A stretch of 64,000 nucleotides of DNA. Source: Pseudarthrobacter phenanthrenivorans (GTDB lineage: Bacteria > Actinomycetota > Actinomycetes > Actinomycetales > Micrococcaceae). The translations under genes and the position numbers were made by a program. The stretch covers positions 1 to 64,000 of the forward strand of contig NZ_JWTB01000022.1 in NCBI RefSeq assembly GCF_000813845.1. Reading direction: 5' to 3'. Below the pieces are notes generated by a model, which had not been told where the DNA came from, did no database searches, and worked only from the letters and a program-made list of their open reading frames with translations. Positions 45,007 to 52,143 of this stretch are shown in pieces; position 1 is the stretch's first letter; every line of letters starts with the position of its first letter.

Positions 45007-45663
45007 GTGGCCAGCACAGAAACACAACCCAGCAACGCCCGGCAGCCGACCGTCGCGCAGCCCGCCCCGACCACCCAGCGCGGCAGGGCCAAGGAAAACC
45101 GGCGGCAGGCGTTGCTGGCAGCTGCCGCCTCACTGTTCGCCCTGAACGGTTTCAACCGTGTCTCGCTGGAGGACCTGGGGGCTGCTGCAGGAGTCAGCGG
45201 GCCGGCCGTGTACCGCCACTTTTCCGGCAAGCAGGCCGTCCTCGCCGACCTGCTGGTCACCGTGAGCCAGGAACTGCTGGACGGCGGGCGCCAGGTGGCG
45301 GAAAACACTGCCGATCCCCTGGCTGCGCTGCGCCGCCTGGTGGAGTTCCAGGTGGACTTCGCCCTCGGCAAGCCGGATGTGATCCGGGTGCAGGACCGCG
45401 ACTTCAGCAACCTGTCGGAACGCGACCAGTTGGCGGTGCGCACCCTGCAACGCAGCTATGTGGAGGTATGGGTCGACGTCCTGGCCAAGGTGCATCCAGG
45501 AATTGATCCTGCGGAACTGCGCATGCGGGCGCACGCCACCTTTGGCCTCATCAATTCCACTCCGCATTCCGTCCGCACGCACGGCAGGCGGATGGCCGTC
45601 GGGGTGGCCCGGCCCCTGCTGGAACGCATGGCACTGGCCGCGCTGACGGTGCCCTCGGCCTGA
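45007..45663 (+). CDS. TetR-family regulator of the leucine-type operon
   Basis: 218-aa regulator. HTH: RQALLAAAASLFALNGFNRV then SLEDLGAAAGVSGPAVYRHF, about residues 28-73; the C-terminal part is a helical ligand domain. The GTG at 45007 is preceded by AGGAGG. It is divergent from the carboxyltransferase gene, exactly as Rv2506 is placed in M. tuberculosis, and probably senses an acyl-CoA intermediate. The palindrome at 44921-44936 is the likely target. Confidence 0.9.
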   Translation: MASTETQPSNARQPTVAQPAPTTQRGRAKENRRQALLAAAASLFALNGFNRVSLEDLGAAAGVSGPAVYRHFSGKQAVLADLLVTVSQELLDGGRQVAENTADPLAALRRLVEFQVDFALGKPDVIRVQDRDFSNLSERDQLAVRTLQRSYVEVWVDVLAKVHPGIDPAELRMRAHATFGLINSTPHSVRTHGRRMAVGVARPLLERMALAALTVPSA

Positions 45664-45707
45664 CCCGCCCGGCACGGGGCACCACACGAACGGCCTCGGC
45701 CCGCACA

Positions 45708-45748
45708 ACCGGCCCCGGGCAGCGCCGCTTATGCGGGTTGGGGCCGGT
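45708..45748. terminator. Hairpin between the TetR and bkdC genes
   Basis: A 9-bp stem ACCGGCCCC/GGGGCCGGT (45708-45716 with 45740-45748) encloses an inner CCGC-TTAT-GCGG hairpin (45725-45736). It lies between the convergent TetR and E2 genes and could terminate both. No U-tract is seen. Confidence 0.55.
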
Positions 45749-45768
45749 GATGTGCAGGTCAGGACGCG

Positions 45769-47175
45769 TTAGACCATCGTGAGCACCATCCCGGGCTCGG
45801 CCAGGATGGCTCCGACGTCGGCCAGGAACCGCGAACCCTGCTCCCCGTCCACCAGGCGGTGGTCGAAGGACAGGCTCAGCGTGAGCACCTGGCGCAGCGC
45901 CACCTCGCCGCGGTATTCCCACGGAAGGGTCCGGACTGCACCCAGGCCCAGGATGGCGGCCTCGCCGGGATTGAGGATGGGGGTGCCGGCGTCGATGCCG
46001 AAGACGCCGATGTTGGTGATGGAGATGGTGCCGCCGGACAGATCTGCTGGGGCCGTCTTTCCGGCCCGCGCGGTTTCCGCGAGCGCCGTCAGGGCCTGGG
46101 CCAGCTCAGGGAGCGCCAGCGCGTCAGCGTCCTTGACATTGGGAACGGTGAGTCCCCTCGGCGTGGCGGCCGCGATACCCAGGTTCACGTAGTTGAAGGT
46201 GATGATTTCCTGGTTTCCCTCGTCCCAGCGCGAGTTCAGGGCCGGGTTGCGGCGCAGGGCGATGAGGACTGCCTTGGCCGCGAGCGTCAACGGGGTGAGT
46301 TTGATGCCCGCGAACGCCCTGCTGTTCTTGAGTGTGGCCAGCAGCTCGAGGCTCGGCGTGACGTCCACGGTGAGGAACTCGGTGGCGTGCGGCGCGGTGA
46401 ACGCGCTGTGCACCATCGCCGCGGCGGTGTGTTTGCGCACGCCCTTGATGGGGGTCCGCGTCTCCCGCGCACCGGGGCGGGTTGCAACGTCTTTCGGCGC
46501 CGGTCCGGCCGCGGGCGCCGGTCCTTCCGGCTGTCCGGCGAACCCCTGGACGTCATCGCGGGTGATGAGGCCGCCCGGGCCGGTGCCGCGGACCTGGGCC
46601 AGGTCCAGGCCGAGGTCCTTGGCCAGCTTGCGGACCGGAGGCGTGGACCGCGGACGTTCCACGGGCTTGGTGTCGACGAGCTCAGCCACCGGGGAGCTGA
46701 TTACCGCGGGCTTGGTGCCGGCGGGCTCGACCGTCGGGGAGCTGGTTCCGGCAGGCGCGGCCGCCGGCGCAAAATTCCTGGGCCGGCGGGCCGGCCGGCC
46801 GGCCGCTTCAACGACCGCGCCGTACCCCACCAGATTCGGTTCCCTCTTCGGCGTTACCGCAGTGGACTCCCCTTCCCCGGCCGCCAAGCCGGCGGACGGC
46901 TGCGACGGTGACGCCCCGGCGTCGTCCGGAACTTCGAAGGAGACGATCGGCTTGCCCACCTCCACCACGGACCCGGGCTGTTCGTGGAGCTCCTTGATGA
47001 CCCCGGCGAACGGTGACGGCAGTTCCACCACGGCTTTGGCGGTTTCAACTTCGGCGATGACCTGGTTCAGGCTGACGGTGTCGCCAACGTCCACTTTCCA
47101 GCTGAGGATTTCTGACTCGGTGAGTCCCTCGCCCAGGTCCGGGAGGCGGAATTCCTTGATCATGGTGGCACTCAT
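45769..47175 (-). CDS. bkdC: Branched-chain 2-oxoacid dehydrogenase, E2 (lipoyl acyltransferase)
   Basis: 468-aa E2. One lipoyl domain is N-terminal (LPDLGEGLTESEILSWKV, lipoyl lysine in EVETAKAVVELPSP). Next come a Pro/Ala linker, a peripheral-subunit-binding domain (PPVRKLAKDLGLDLAQVRG then ITRDDVQGF) and the catalytic domain ending SFDHRLVDGEQGSRFLADV with the active-site histidine. The ATG at 47175 overlaps the E1-beta stop by 4 nt. An internal ATG at 47163 could also serve. With bkdA and bkdB it makes the complex; no E3 gene is nearby. Confidence 0.93.
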   Translation of the reverse strand: MSATMIKEFRLPDLGEGLTESEILSWKVDVGDTVSLNQVIAEVETAKAVVELPSPFAGVIKELHEQPGSVVEVGKPIVSFEVPDDAGASPSQPSAGLAAGEGESTAVTPKREPNLVGYGAVVEAAGRPARRPRNFAPAAAPAGTSSPTVEPAGTKPAVISSPVAELVDTKPVERPRSTPPVRKLAKDLGLDLAQVRGTGPGGLITRDDVQGFAGQPEGPAPAAGPAPKDVATRPGARETRTPIKGVRKHTAAAMVHSAFTAPHATEFLTVDVTPSLELLATLKNSRAFAGIKLTPLTLAAKAVLIALRRNPALNSRWDEGNQEIITFNYVNLGIAAATPRGLTVPNVKDADALALPELAQALTALAETARAGKTAPADLSGGTISITNIGVFGIDAGTPILNPGEAAILGLGAVRTLPWEYRGEVALRQVLTLSLSFDHRLVDGEQGSRFLADVGAILAEPGMVLTMV

Positions 47176-48182
47176 CCTTCCAGCCCGCTCAGGGAATTGG
47201 GGCGGCCCAGGGCACGGTCCACGCCGTCAAGGATGCGGTCCAGGCCCGGCAGGTGGTGCATTTCCAGCTTTGAGTAGGGGTAGGGGATGTCGAAGCCGGT
47301 CACCCGGACGGGGGCGGCCTCGAGGTGGTAGAAGCACCGCTCGGTAATGCTTGCCGCAACTTCCGCGCCCAGGCCGCCGGACTGTCCGGCCTCGTGCGTC
47401 ACCACCAGGCGCCCGGTCTTCCGGACGGAGGCCACCACCGGTTCGTAGTCCACGGGGGCCAGCGAGCGCAGGTCGATGACTTCGATGGAAATGCCCTCGT
47501 CCGCCGCTGCGGAGGCAGCATCCAGCGCGGTCTTGACCAAGGGCCCGTAAGCCACAAGTGTGACGTCGCGGCCGGTGGTCAATACCCGGGCCTTGTCCAT
47601 GGGCAGGGCAGCATGTGAGTCAACGGACTCGTCCACGTCACCCTTGTCGTGGTACCGGCGCTTGGGCTCGAAGTACAGGACGGGGTCGTCGCAGGCGATG
47701 GCCTGCTGGATGACGGTGTAGGCATCCTGGGGGTTCGCCACAGTCACCACGCGCAGTCCGGAGGTGTGGGTGAAATACGCTTCCGGGGATTCGGAGTGGT
47801 GTTCGGGCGAGCCAATGCCGCCACCGAACGGGACCCTGATGGTGATGGGCATCTTCACGGCGCCGCGGGTGCGGTAGTGCAGCTTTGCCACCTGGCTGAC
47901 GATCTGGTCGAACGCCGGATAGATGAACCCATCGAACTGGATTTCCACCACGGGCCGGTATCCCCGGTAGGCCAGGCCAACGGCCGTGCCCACAATCGCG
48001 GACTCCGCCAGCGGCGTGTCCACCACCCGGTGCGTGCCAAAGTCCTTTTGCAGGCCATCCGTCACCCGGAAGACACCACCCAGGGCACCGATGTCCTCAC
48101 CCAGGAGCACCACCTTGGAGTCGTTCTCCAGCGACTTGCGCAGCCCGGCGTTGATGGCGCGGGCAAAGGTCAACTGGGTCAT
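47172..48182 (-). CDS. bkdB: Branched-chain 2-oxoacid dehydrogenase, E1 beta
   Basis: 336-aa transketolase-fold subunit: LLGEDIGALGGVFRVTDGL, DTPLAESAIVGTAVGLAYRG, FGGGIGSPEHHSESPEAYF and VTHEAGQSGGLGAEVAASI. The ATG at 48182 overlaps the E1-alpha stop by one base (TGATG), and its own stop overlaps bkdC. It binds thiamine diphosphate together with E1 alpha. Placed next to leucine-type acyl-CoA genes, branched-chain oxoacids are more likely substrates than pyruvate. Confidence 0.94.
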   Translation of the reverse strand: MTQLTFARAINAGLRKSLENDSKVVLLGEDIGALGGVFRVTDGLQKDFGTHRVVDTPLAESAIVGTAVGLAYRGYRPVVEIQFDGFIYPAFDQIVSQVAKLHYRTRGAVKMPITIRVPFGGGIGSPEHHSESPEAYFTHTSGLRVVTVANPQDAYTVIQQAIACDDPVLYFEPKRRYHDKGDVDESVDSHAALPMDKARVLTTGRDVTLVAYGPLVKTALDAASAAADEGISIEVIDLRSLAPVDYEPVVASVRKTGRLVVTHEAGQSGGLGAEVAASITERCFYHLEAAPVRVTGFDIPYPYSKLEMHHLPGLDRILDGVDRALGRPNSLSGLEG

Positions 48183-49348
48183 CAGCGTGCACCTTCCTCG
48201 GAAACGGCTCCTGCGGGATCGCCGAAGGAGGCCAGGTAGCGGGCGTAGTGGTCCTGCTGGCGTTCCAGCCAGGAATTGGGGGTGCTGTAGACATGTTTGA
48301 AGATGTCCATGGGCTGCGGATCCGGCATGGTGGTGCATCCGCGGCGCATCTGCGCCGCAACGGTGTCGGCCTTGTCCTTGACCTGCTGCTGCAGCCCGTC
48401 GGTCAGGAGGCCCTTGCGCTCCAGGAGGGCGGCCAGCCTGGCGATGGGGTCCTTGGCGGCCCAGTCCTCGAGTTCGTTGGGATCGCGGTACCTCGTGGGG
48501 TCATCCGCCGTGGTGTGCGGGCCCATGCGGTAGCTGACGGCCTCGATGAACGTGGGTCCACCGCCCCGACGGGCCCGGTCCAGCGCGAGCCGGGTGGCAG
48601 CCATGACTGCCAGGACGTCATTGCCGTCCACCCGCAGGCTGGGGATGCCGAAGCCGGCGGCCCGGTCTGCGAGGTGGATGTGGGACTGGAGCCGCACAGG
48701 CTCGGAAATTGCCCAGTGGTTGTTGGTGCAGAAGAACACCACCGGGGCCTGGTAGCTGGCGGCGAACACCATGGCCTCGTTCACGTCGCCCTCGCTGGTG
48801 GCGCCGTCGCCGAAGTAGGTGACCGCCACGGCGTCGGCTCCGTCATTCTGGATACCCATGGCATAGCCGGTGGCGTGCAGGGTCTGGGCGCCGATGATGA
48901 TCTGCGGCGTGGCCATATTGATGCTGTAGGGGTCCCAGCCGCCGGAGGCGTTGCCTCGCCATACCCGCAGGAGGTCGGTCAGGTCCACGCCCCGGCAGTA
49001 GGCCACGCCGTTCTCGCGGTAGCTGGAGAACACAAAATCGTCCGCCCTCAGGGCCCGTCCGGAGCCGATCTGGGCTGCCTCCTGGCCCAGGAGCGGCGGC
49101 CACAAGGCGAGTTCCCCCTGGCGTTGCAGGGCGGTGGCTTCCACGTCGATCCTGCGGATGACGGTCATGTCCTCATAGAGGGAACACAACTGTTCGTCGG
49201 TAATGTCCTTCACCCAGAGGTCGAACTCCGGATGGCTGATGCGTTCACCCGAAGGGGTGAGCAACTGGAGAAGTTCCTGTCCCGGAGCGGAATCTCCCCC
49301 GCTGTGCGGGGTTTTTGCACCGCCATGGCCCGTTTCGTCTGTAGACAC
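48182..49348 (-). CDS. bkdA: Branched-chain 2-oxoacid dehydrogenase, E1 alpha
   Basis: 388-aa ThDP-dependent subunit. The ThDP/Mg motif GDGATSEGDVNEAMVFAA continues to NNHWAISEPV; the phosphorylation-loop region reads SYRMGPHTTADDPTRYR. The start is placed at the GTG at 49348 (VSTDETGHGG). AAGG lies about 12 nt upstream, so the start is approximate; longer readings to 50044 run through the Lrp gene and are rejected. It leads the bkdABC operon and diverges from an Lrp/AsnC regulator. Confidence 0.93.
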   Translation of the reverse strand: MSTDETGHGGAKTPHSGGDSAPGQELLQLLTPSGERISHPEFDLWVKDITDEQLCSLYEDMTVIRRIDVEATALQRQGELALWPPLLGQEAAQIGSGRALRADDFVFSSYRENGVAYCRGVDLTDLLRVWRGNASGGWDPYSINMATPQIIIGAQTLHATGYAMGIQNDGADAVAVTYFGDGATSEGDVNEAMVFAASYQAPVVFFCTNNHWAISEPVRLQSHIHLADRAAGFGIPSLRVDGNDVLAVMAATRLALDRARRGGGPTFIEAVSYRMGPHTTADDPTRYRDPNELEDWAAKDPIARLAALLERKGLLTDGLQQQVKDKADTVAAQMRRGCTTMPDPQPMDIFKHVYSTPNSWLERQQDHYARYLASFGDPAGAVSEEGAR

Positions 49349-49441
49349 GATTGCCGCAACCTTCGTACGTCGTTGACCGTGGTTTTGCGGGCTTTTGGCC
49401 CCTGCCGCCACCGGCCTTCCGGGCGTCATTGCCCCAGATAC

Positions 49442-49457
49442 TGTGACCCTACTCACA
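49442..49457. promoter_or_regulatory. Perfect CRP/GlxR-type palindrome
   Basis: TGTGA-CCCTAC-TCACA matches the CRP-family consensus TGTGA-N6-TCACA exactly. It lies about 95 nt upstream of bkdA and about 85 nt upstream of the Lrp start, in their shared control region. Confidence 0.68.
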
Positions 49458-49527
49458 ACACCCAGGGGGTACAACCACTCCGGGAATTTTTGAGCAGAGT
49501 GCCCTGTCGGGCGTCCCCGCACCGTGC

Positions 49528-49533
49528 TAGCGT
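49528..49533 (+). promoter_or_regulatory. -10 element of the Lrp-type gene
   Basis: TAGCGT ends 8 nt before the ATG at 49542, and no ribosome site precedes that ATG. Leaderless or nearly leaderless expression is predicted. Confidence 0.5.
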
Positions 49534-49541
49534 TGCGCATT

Positions 49542-50015
49542 ATGCGAGCTTTGGATGGCACTGACACCCGCCTGCTGTCGGCGATGGCGCAGGATCCGCG
49601 GCGTACGGTGGTGGCTCTCGCCCAGAAGCTTGGCCTGTCCCGCAACACGGTCCAGGCACGCATGGCGCAGCTGGAGAAGAAGCATGTCTTCCTGTCCTTT
49701 GAACGGCGTATTAACCCGGCTGCGCTGGGGTATCCGCTGATGGCGTTCATCTCCGTCCATGTCCAGCAGCAGAAGCTTGGGCGGCTGGCGGAGGAGATCG
49801 CGGCCATCCCCGAAGTGCTGGAGGGATACGGGCTCACGGGTTCGGCGGATTTGCTGCTGCGCGTGGTGGCCCAGGATGCGGAGGACCTGTTCCGGATCAA
49901 CGGCAAGATCCTGGCCTGCGACGGAGTGGAGCGGGCTGACACCGCGCTGGCGATGGGCGAACTGATCCCCTTCCGGGTGCAGCCCCTGTTGGAGCGGGGC
50001 TCCGAAGCAGGGTAG
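49542..50015 (+). CDS. Lrp/AsnC-family transcriptional regulator (BkdR-like)
   Basis: 157-aa regulator with an N-terminal HTH (LLSAMAQDPRRTVVALAQKL then GLSRNTVQARMAQLEKK, about residues 8-45) and a C-terminal RAM ligand domain (LMAFISVHVQQQKLG, GYGLTGSADLLLRVVAQD). It is divergent from bkdABC; Lrp-type BkdR proteins commonly control such operons in response to branched-chain amino acids. The ATG at 49542 is supported by its spacing from TAGCGT. Autoregulation through the shared 193-nt region is likely. Confidence 0.9.
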   Translation: MRALDGTDTRLLSAMAQDPRRTVVALAQKLGLSRNTVQARMAQLEKKHVFLSFERRINPAALGYPLMAFISVHVQQQKLGRLAEEIAAIPEVLEGYGLTGSADLLLRVVAQDAEDLFRINGKILACDGVERADTALAMGELIPFRVQPLLERGSEAG

Positions 50016-50080
50016 GAAGGGAGCGCGCCGGGTGCGGCTGGCACGACGGCGGCGGGCAGGGTTATAGGCTGGGTGCAGTC

Positions 50081-50137
50081 ATGCGCCGGTCCGGAAGGCC
50101 CGGGTTGGTTCGCGGCGCCGGAGCGCCAGTTCGTTGA
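50081..50137 (+). CDS. Possible short leader ORF
   Basis: An 18-codon frame (MRRSGRPGLVRGAGAPVR, stop TGA) begins 10 nt after TAGGCT (50065-50070). It ends immediately before the AAAGG ribosome site of the next gene, so translation of one could expose or block the other. It may equally be chance; no independent support exists. Confidence 0.2.
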   Translation: MRRSGRPGLVRGAGAPVR

Positions 50138-50147
50138 AAGGTCCCCC

Positions 50148-50717
50148 TTGAGCAGTCCCCAGGATCCGTACCAGCGCAGTCCCCAGGATCCGTACCTGCA
50201 GGGCCGGGCGGGCTACGGGCCGCAGCAGATTCCCCCCATGCCGGAGCAGCCGGCCCCGTTCGGACTTCCGGGGGAACCGCCGCAACAGCGCAGCCGGCGG
50301 AAGCTCTGGATCATTCTTGGCAGCATTGGCGGGGTTCTGCTGCTGGTGATTATCGGCGTCGTCATCCTGGTGAACGTGGTGGGCAGCGCCACCAACCAGG
50401 CCCGGGGACTCGCGGACGACTTCACCAAGAAGGTGATCGCCGGCGATACATCCAGCGCCTACGACGAATACCTCGACCCCGCCCTGCAGAAGCAGCTTTC
50501 CCGGGAAGCGTTTGTTTCCGGGGTGCGGAGCCTGGAAATGGACAGCTCCTGCAAGCCTGCCTACAACGACCTCAAGGTTGCCACGGAGAACGGGATGAAG
50601 TCGGCGGAGGTGGTGGGCCAGATCAGCTGCACGGGCAAGAAGGTTGACCTGGCGTACCGGTTCGAGGGCAACGACCGGCTCATGATGACGAGCATCAAAC
50701 TGCGGCCTGCCTCATAA
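50148..50717 (+). CDS. Membrane-anchored protein of unknown function
   Basis: 189-aa protein. A Pro/Gln-rich cytoplasmic N-terminus with an 8-residue repeat (SSPQDPYQ, RSPQDPYL) precedes basic RSRRK, one membrane helix (LWIILGSIGGVLLLVIIGVVILVNVVG, about residues 58-84) and an extracytoplasmic domain of about 105 residues with two cysteines (SSCKPAY, QISCTGK) in a possible NTF2-like fold. The TTG at 50148 is chosen because AAAGG lies 6 nt upstream. Function unknown. Confidence 0.72.
   Translation: MSSPQDPYQRSPQDPYLQGRAGYGPQQIPPMPEQPAPFGLPGEPPQQRSRRKLWIILGSIGGVLLLVIIGVVILVNVVGSATNQARGLADDFTKKVIAGDTSSAYDEYLDPALQKQLSREAFVSGVRSLEMDSSCKPAYNDLKVATENGMKSAEVVGQISCTGKKVDLAYRFEGNDRLMMTSIKLRPAS
50152..50199. 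repeat. 24-bp in-frame direct repeat
   Basis: Two 24-bp copies (50152-50175, 50176-50199) differ at one base and encode the SPQDPY repeat at the N-terminus of the membrane protein. The period is a multiple of 3. Confidence 0.9.
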
Positions 50718-50871
50718 GGCGCACCGGACGGCTCCGGCCACAATTGCAAAGGGCACTGACCTTTTTACCCATCCGCCGCGTCCAATGGTCCGAATCGCTT
50801 CCGAGGGTCCCATCCGGGGACCCCGCAGCCGGCGGGAACAATGCTCCCGCCCTTTCGGAAGGATCCGGTCC

Positions 50872-51276
50872 ATGCGCAACTCACCCAACCGCCTCGTCGC
50901 CACCATCTTCGGAGCCGTCTACCTGCTGGTGGGACTCCTGGGCTTCGCCGTCACGTCAGGCGTCGGTTTCGTTGCCACCGAAGGCGCGAACCTCATCATC
51001 TTCGAAGTCAATCCACTGCACAACGTCATCCACCTGGCCATCGGGGCAGCCCTGCTCTTCGCCGGCCTCCGCGGTACGGACACCGCCCGCACGGTCAATG
51101 CCAGCGTGGGCGCCGTCTACCTCCTGGTGGGCATCGTCGGCCTGTTCCTGCTGAATTCGCCGCTAAACATCATCGCCCTCAACGGTGCCGACAACGTCCT
51201 CCACCTTGCCAGCGCGGTGCTCCTCCTGGGCGTGGGCCTGTCCCTGGACAAGTCCCCGGCCACGGCCCGGGCCTAA
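50872..51276 (+). CDS. DUF4383 membrane protein
   Basis: 134-aa protein with four membrane segments. The halves repeat similar blocks (IFGAVYLLVGLLGFAVT and SVGAVYLLVGIVGLFLL; HNVIHLAIGAALLFAGL and DNVLHLASAVLLLGVGL), typical of DUF4383. The ATG at 50872 has GAAGGA 8 nt upstream. The next gene starts 2 nt after its stop. The function of the family is unknown. Confidence 0.87.
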   Translation: MRNSPNRLVATIFGAVYLLVGLLGFAVTSGVGFVATEGANLIIFEVNPLHNVIHLAIGAALLFAGLRGTDTARTVNASVGAVYLLVGIVGLFLLNSPLNIIALNGADNVLHLASAVLLLGVGLSLDKSPATARA

Positions 51277-51278
51277 GC

Positions 51279-51968
51279 ATGGCGACCCCCGGCACGGCAG
51301 TACCCGGGACAACCGCAGCACCGGCGACGGCTGCCGCCGGGGCCGCGGCAGCACCGGACAGGACCCCGGCCAGCGCCCTCGACGTGTCCCCAGCGGCAGC
51401 CCCGGTACGGCTGCTCGCCGGCTTCGCCGGCTTTGGTGCCGGATCGGTAAACCTTGCGATCTCCTCCAGCATGTTCGCCGCGCCTGGCGCCATGGGACCC
51501 GCGCGGCTCCTGGCCGGAGTGCTGGCGGGGTTGTGGGGCGCGGCCCTGCTCGCCGGAGCCGTCGTGTTCCTGGCCAGGGAGCGGCCGGCGGGCCACTGGA
51601 CCCGGTACGCCCTGTCCGGCGCGGCTGTGGTCCATCTCGCCGCCATCGCTTTCGCTGCCTCCAGAGCCTCCGCAGCCTCCGCAGCCTCCGGCCTGAGCCT
51701 GACGCAGCTCTCCGCGCTGCTGCTCACCCTGATGGCCATCGCCTCCATCGGCTGGCTCCGGCGGTCCGGGGAACGGCGGCAGCACAAGGACACTCCCCCG
51801 CAGCCCGTCGGAATGCGGCCGGGCCGGCTCCTGCTAGCAGCGTTCGCCGGCGCCGTGCTGGTGGCCGCCATAGCGACGCCGGGACTCGCCGCATCAACGG
51901 CCGGCCAGTACGCAGTACCGCACGGTGGCCACGGCACCCCGGCACCGGGCGGCCACCACCAGCGGTAA
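51279..51968 (+). CDS. Hydrophobic Ala-rich membrane protein
   Basis: 229-aa protein, unrecognised. A disordered Ala/Thr/Pro-rich first 45 residues precede about four membrane segments (LLAGFAGFGAGSVNLAISS, LLAGVLAGLWGAALLAGAVVF, LSGAAVVHLAAIAFAA, LLLTLMAIASIGWL) and a final helix near residue 195. The C-terminus is His/Gly-rich (PHGGHGTPAPGGHHQR), which could bind metal. The ATG lies 2 nt after the DUF4383 stop, so the two form an operon. Confidence 0.72.
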   Translation: MATPGTAVPGTTAAPATAAAGAAAAPDRTPASALDVSPAAAPVRLLAGFAGFGAGSVNLAISSSMFAAPGAMGPARLLAGVLAGLWGAALLAGAVVFLARERPAGHWTRYALSGAAVVHLAAIAFAASRASAASAASGLSLTQLSALLLTLMAIASIGWLRRSGERRQHKDTPPQPVGMRPGRLLLAAFAGAVLVAAIATPGLAASTAGQYAVPHGGHGTPAPGGHHQR

Positions 51969-52011
51969 ACCCGCGCCGGGGACCGGGCAGCGACCCCGGT
52001 CCCGGCACCGA

Positions 52012-52065
52012 AAGAGCCTCCATGCCGCAGTTTGGACTGCTCCAGTCCAGCGGCAGGAGGCTCTT
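52012..52065. terminator. Long imperfect hairpin between convergent genes
   Basis: Three consecutive stems pair: 52012-52021 with 52056-52065 (10 bp), 52023-52028 with 52050-52055 (6 bp), and 52033-52039 with 52043-52049 (7 bp). One-nt and four-nt bulges lie on the left side only. The 23 paired bases between convergent genes suggest a bidirectional terminator, but no T-tract follows on either strand. Confidence 0.65.
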
Positions 52066-52087
52066 CACGTTGTTGCCGGTCCATCAC

Positions 52088-52143
52088 GGCCGGCGTCAGT
52101 AGGCCGGCGTCAGTAGGCCGGGTTCAGTGGGCCGGGGTCAGTG
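52088..52143. repeat. 14-bp tandem repeat carrying the symporter stop codon
   Basis: Four 14-bp units (52088-52101, 52102-52115, 52116-52129, 52130-52143) of GGCCGGCGTCAGTA type. On the minus strand each contains TGA: 52140-52138 is the real stop of the acetate symporter, and the copies at 52126-52124, 52112-52110 and 52098-52096 follow. All three frames are covered. Confidence 0.9.

Noticed and set aside
45664-45768. Possible tRNA-like fold between the TetR and E2 genes
   Set aside because: The stems form a nested hairpin but no TTCRA loop or acceptor/anticodon layout exists.
49349-50044. N-terminal extension of E1 alpha through the Lrp gene
   Set aside because: It would run antisense through the whole Lrp gene, whose HTH and RAM domains are clear; E1 alpha has normal length from 49348.
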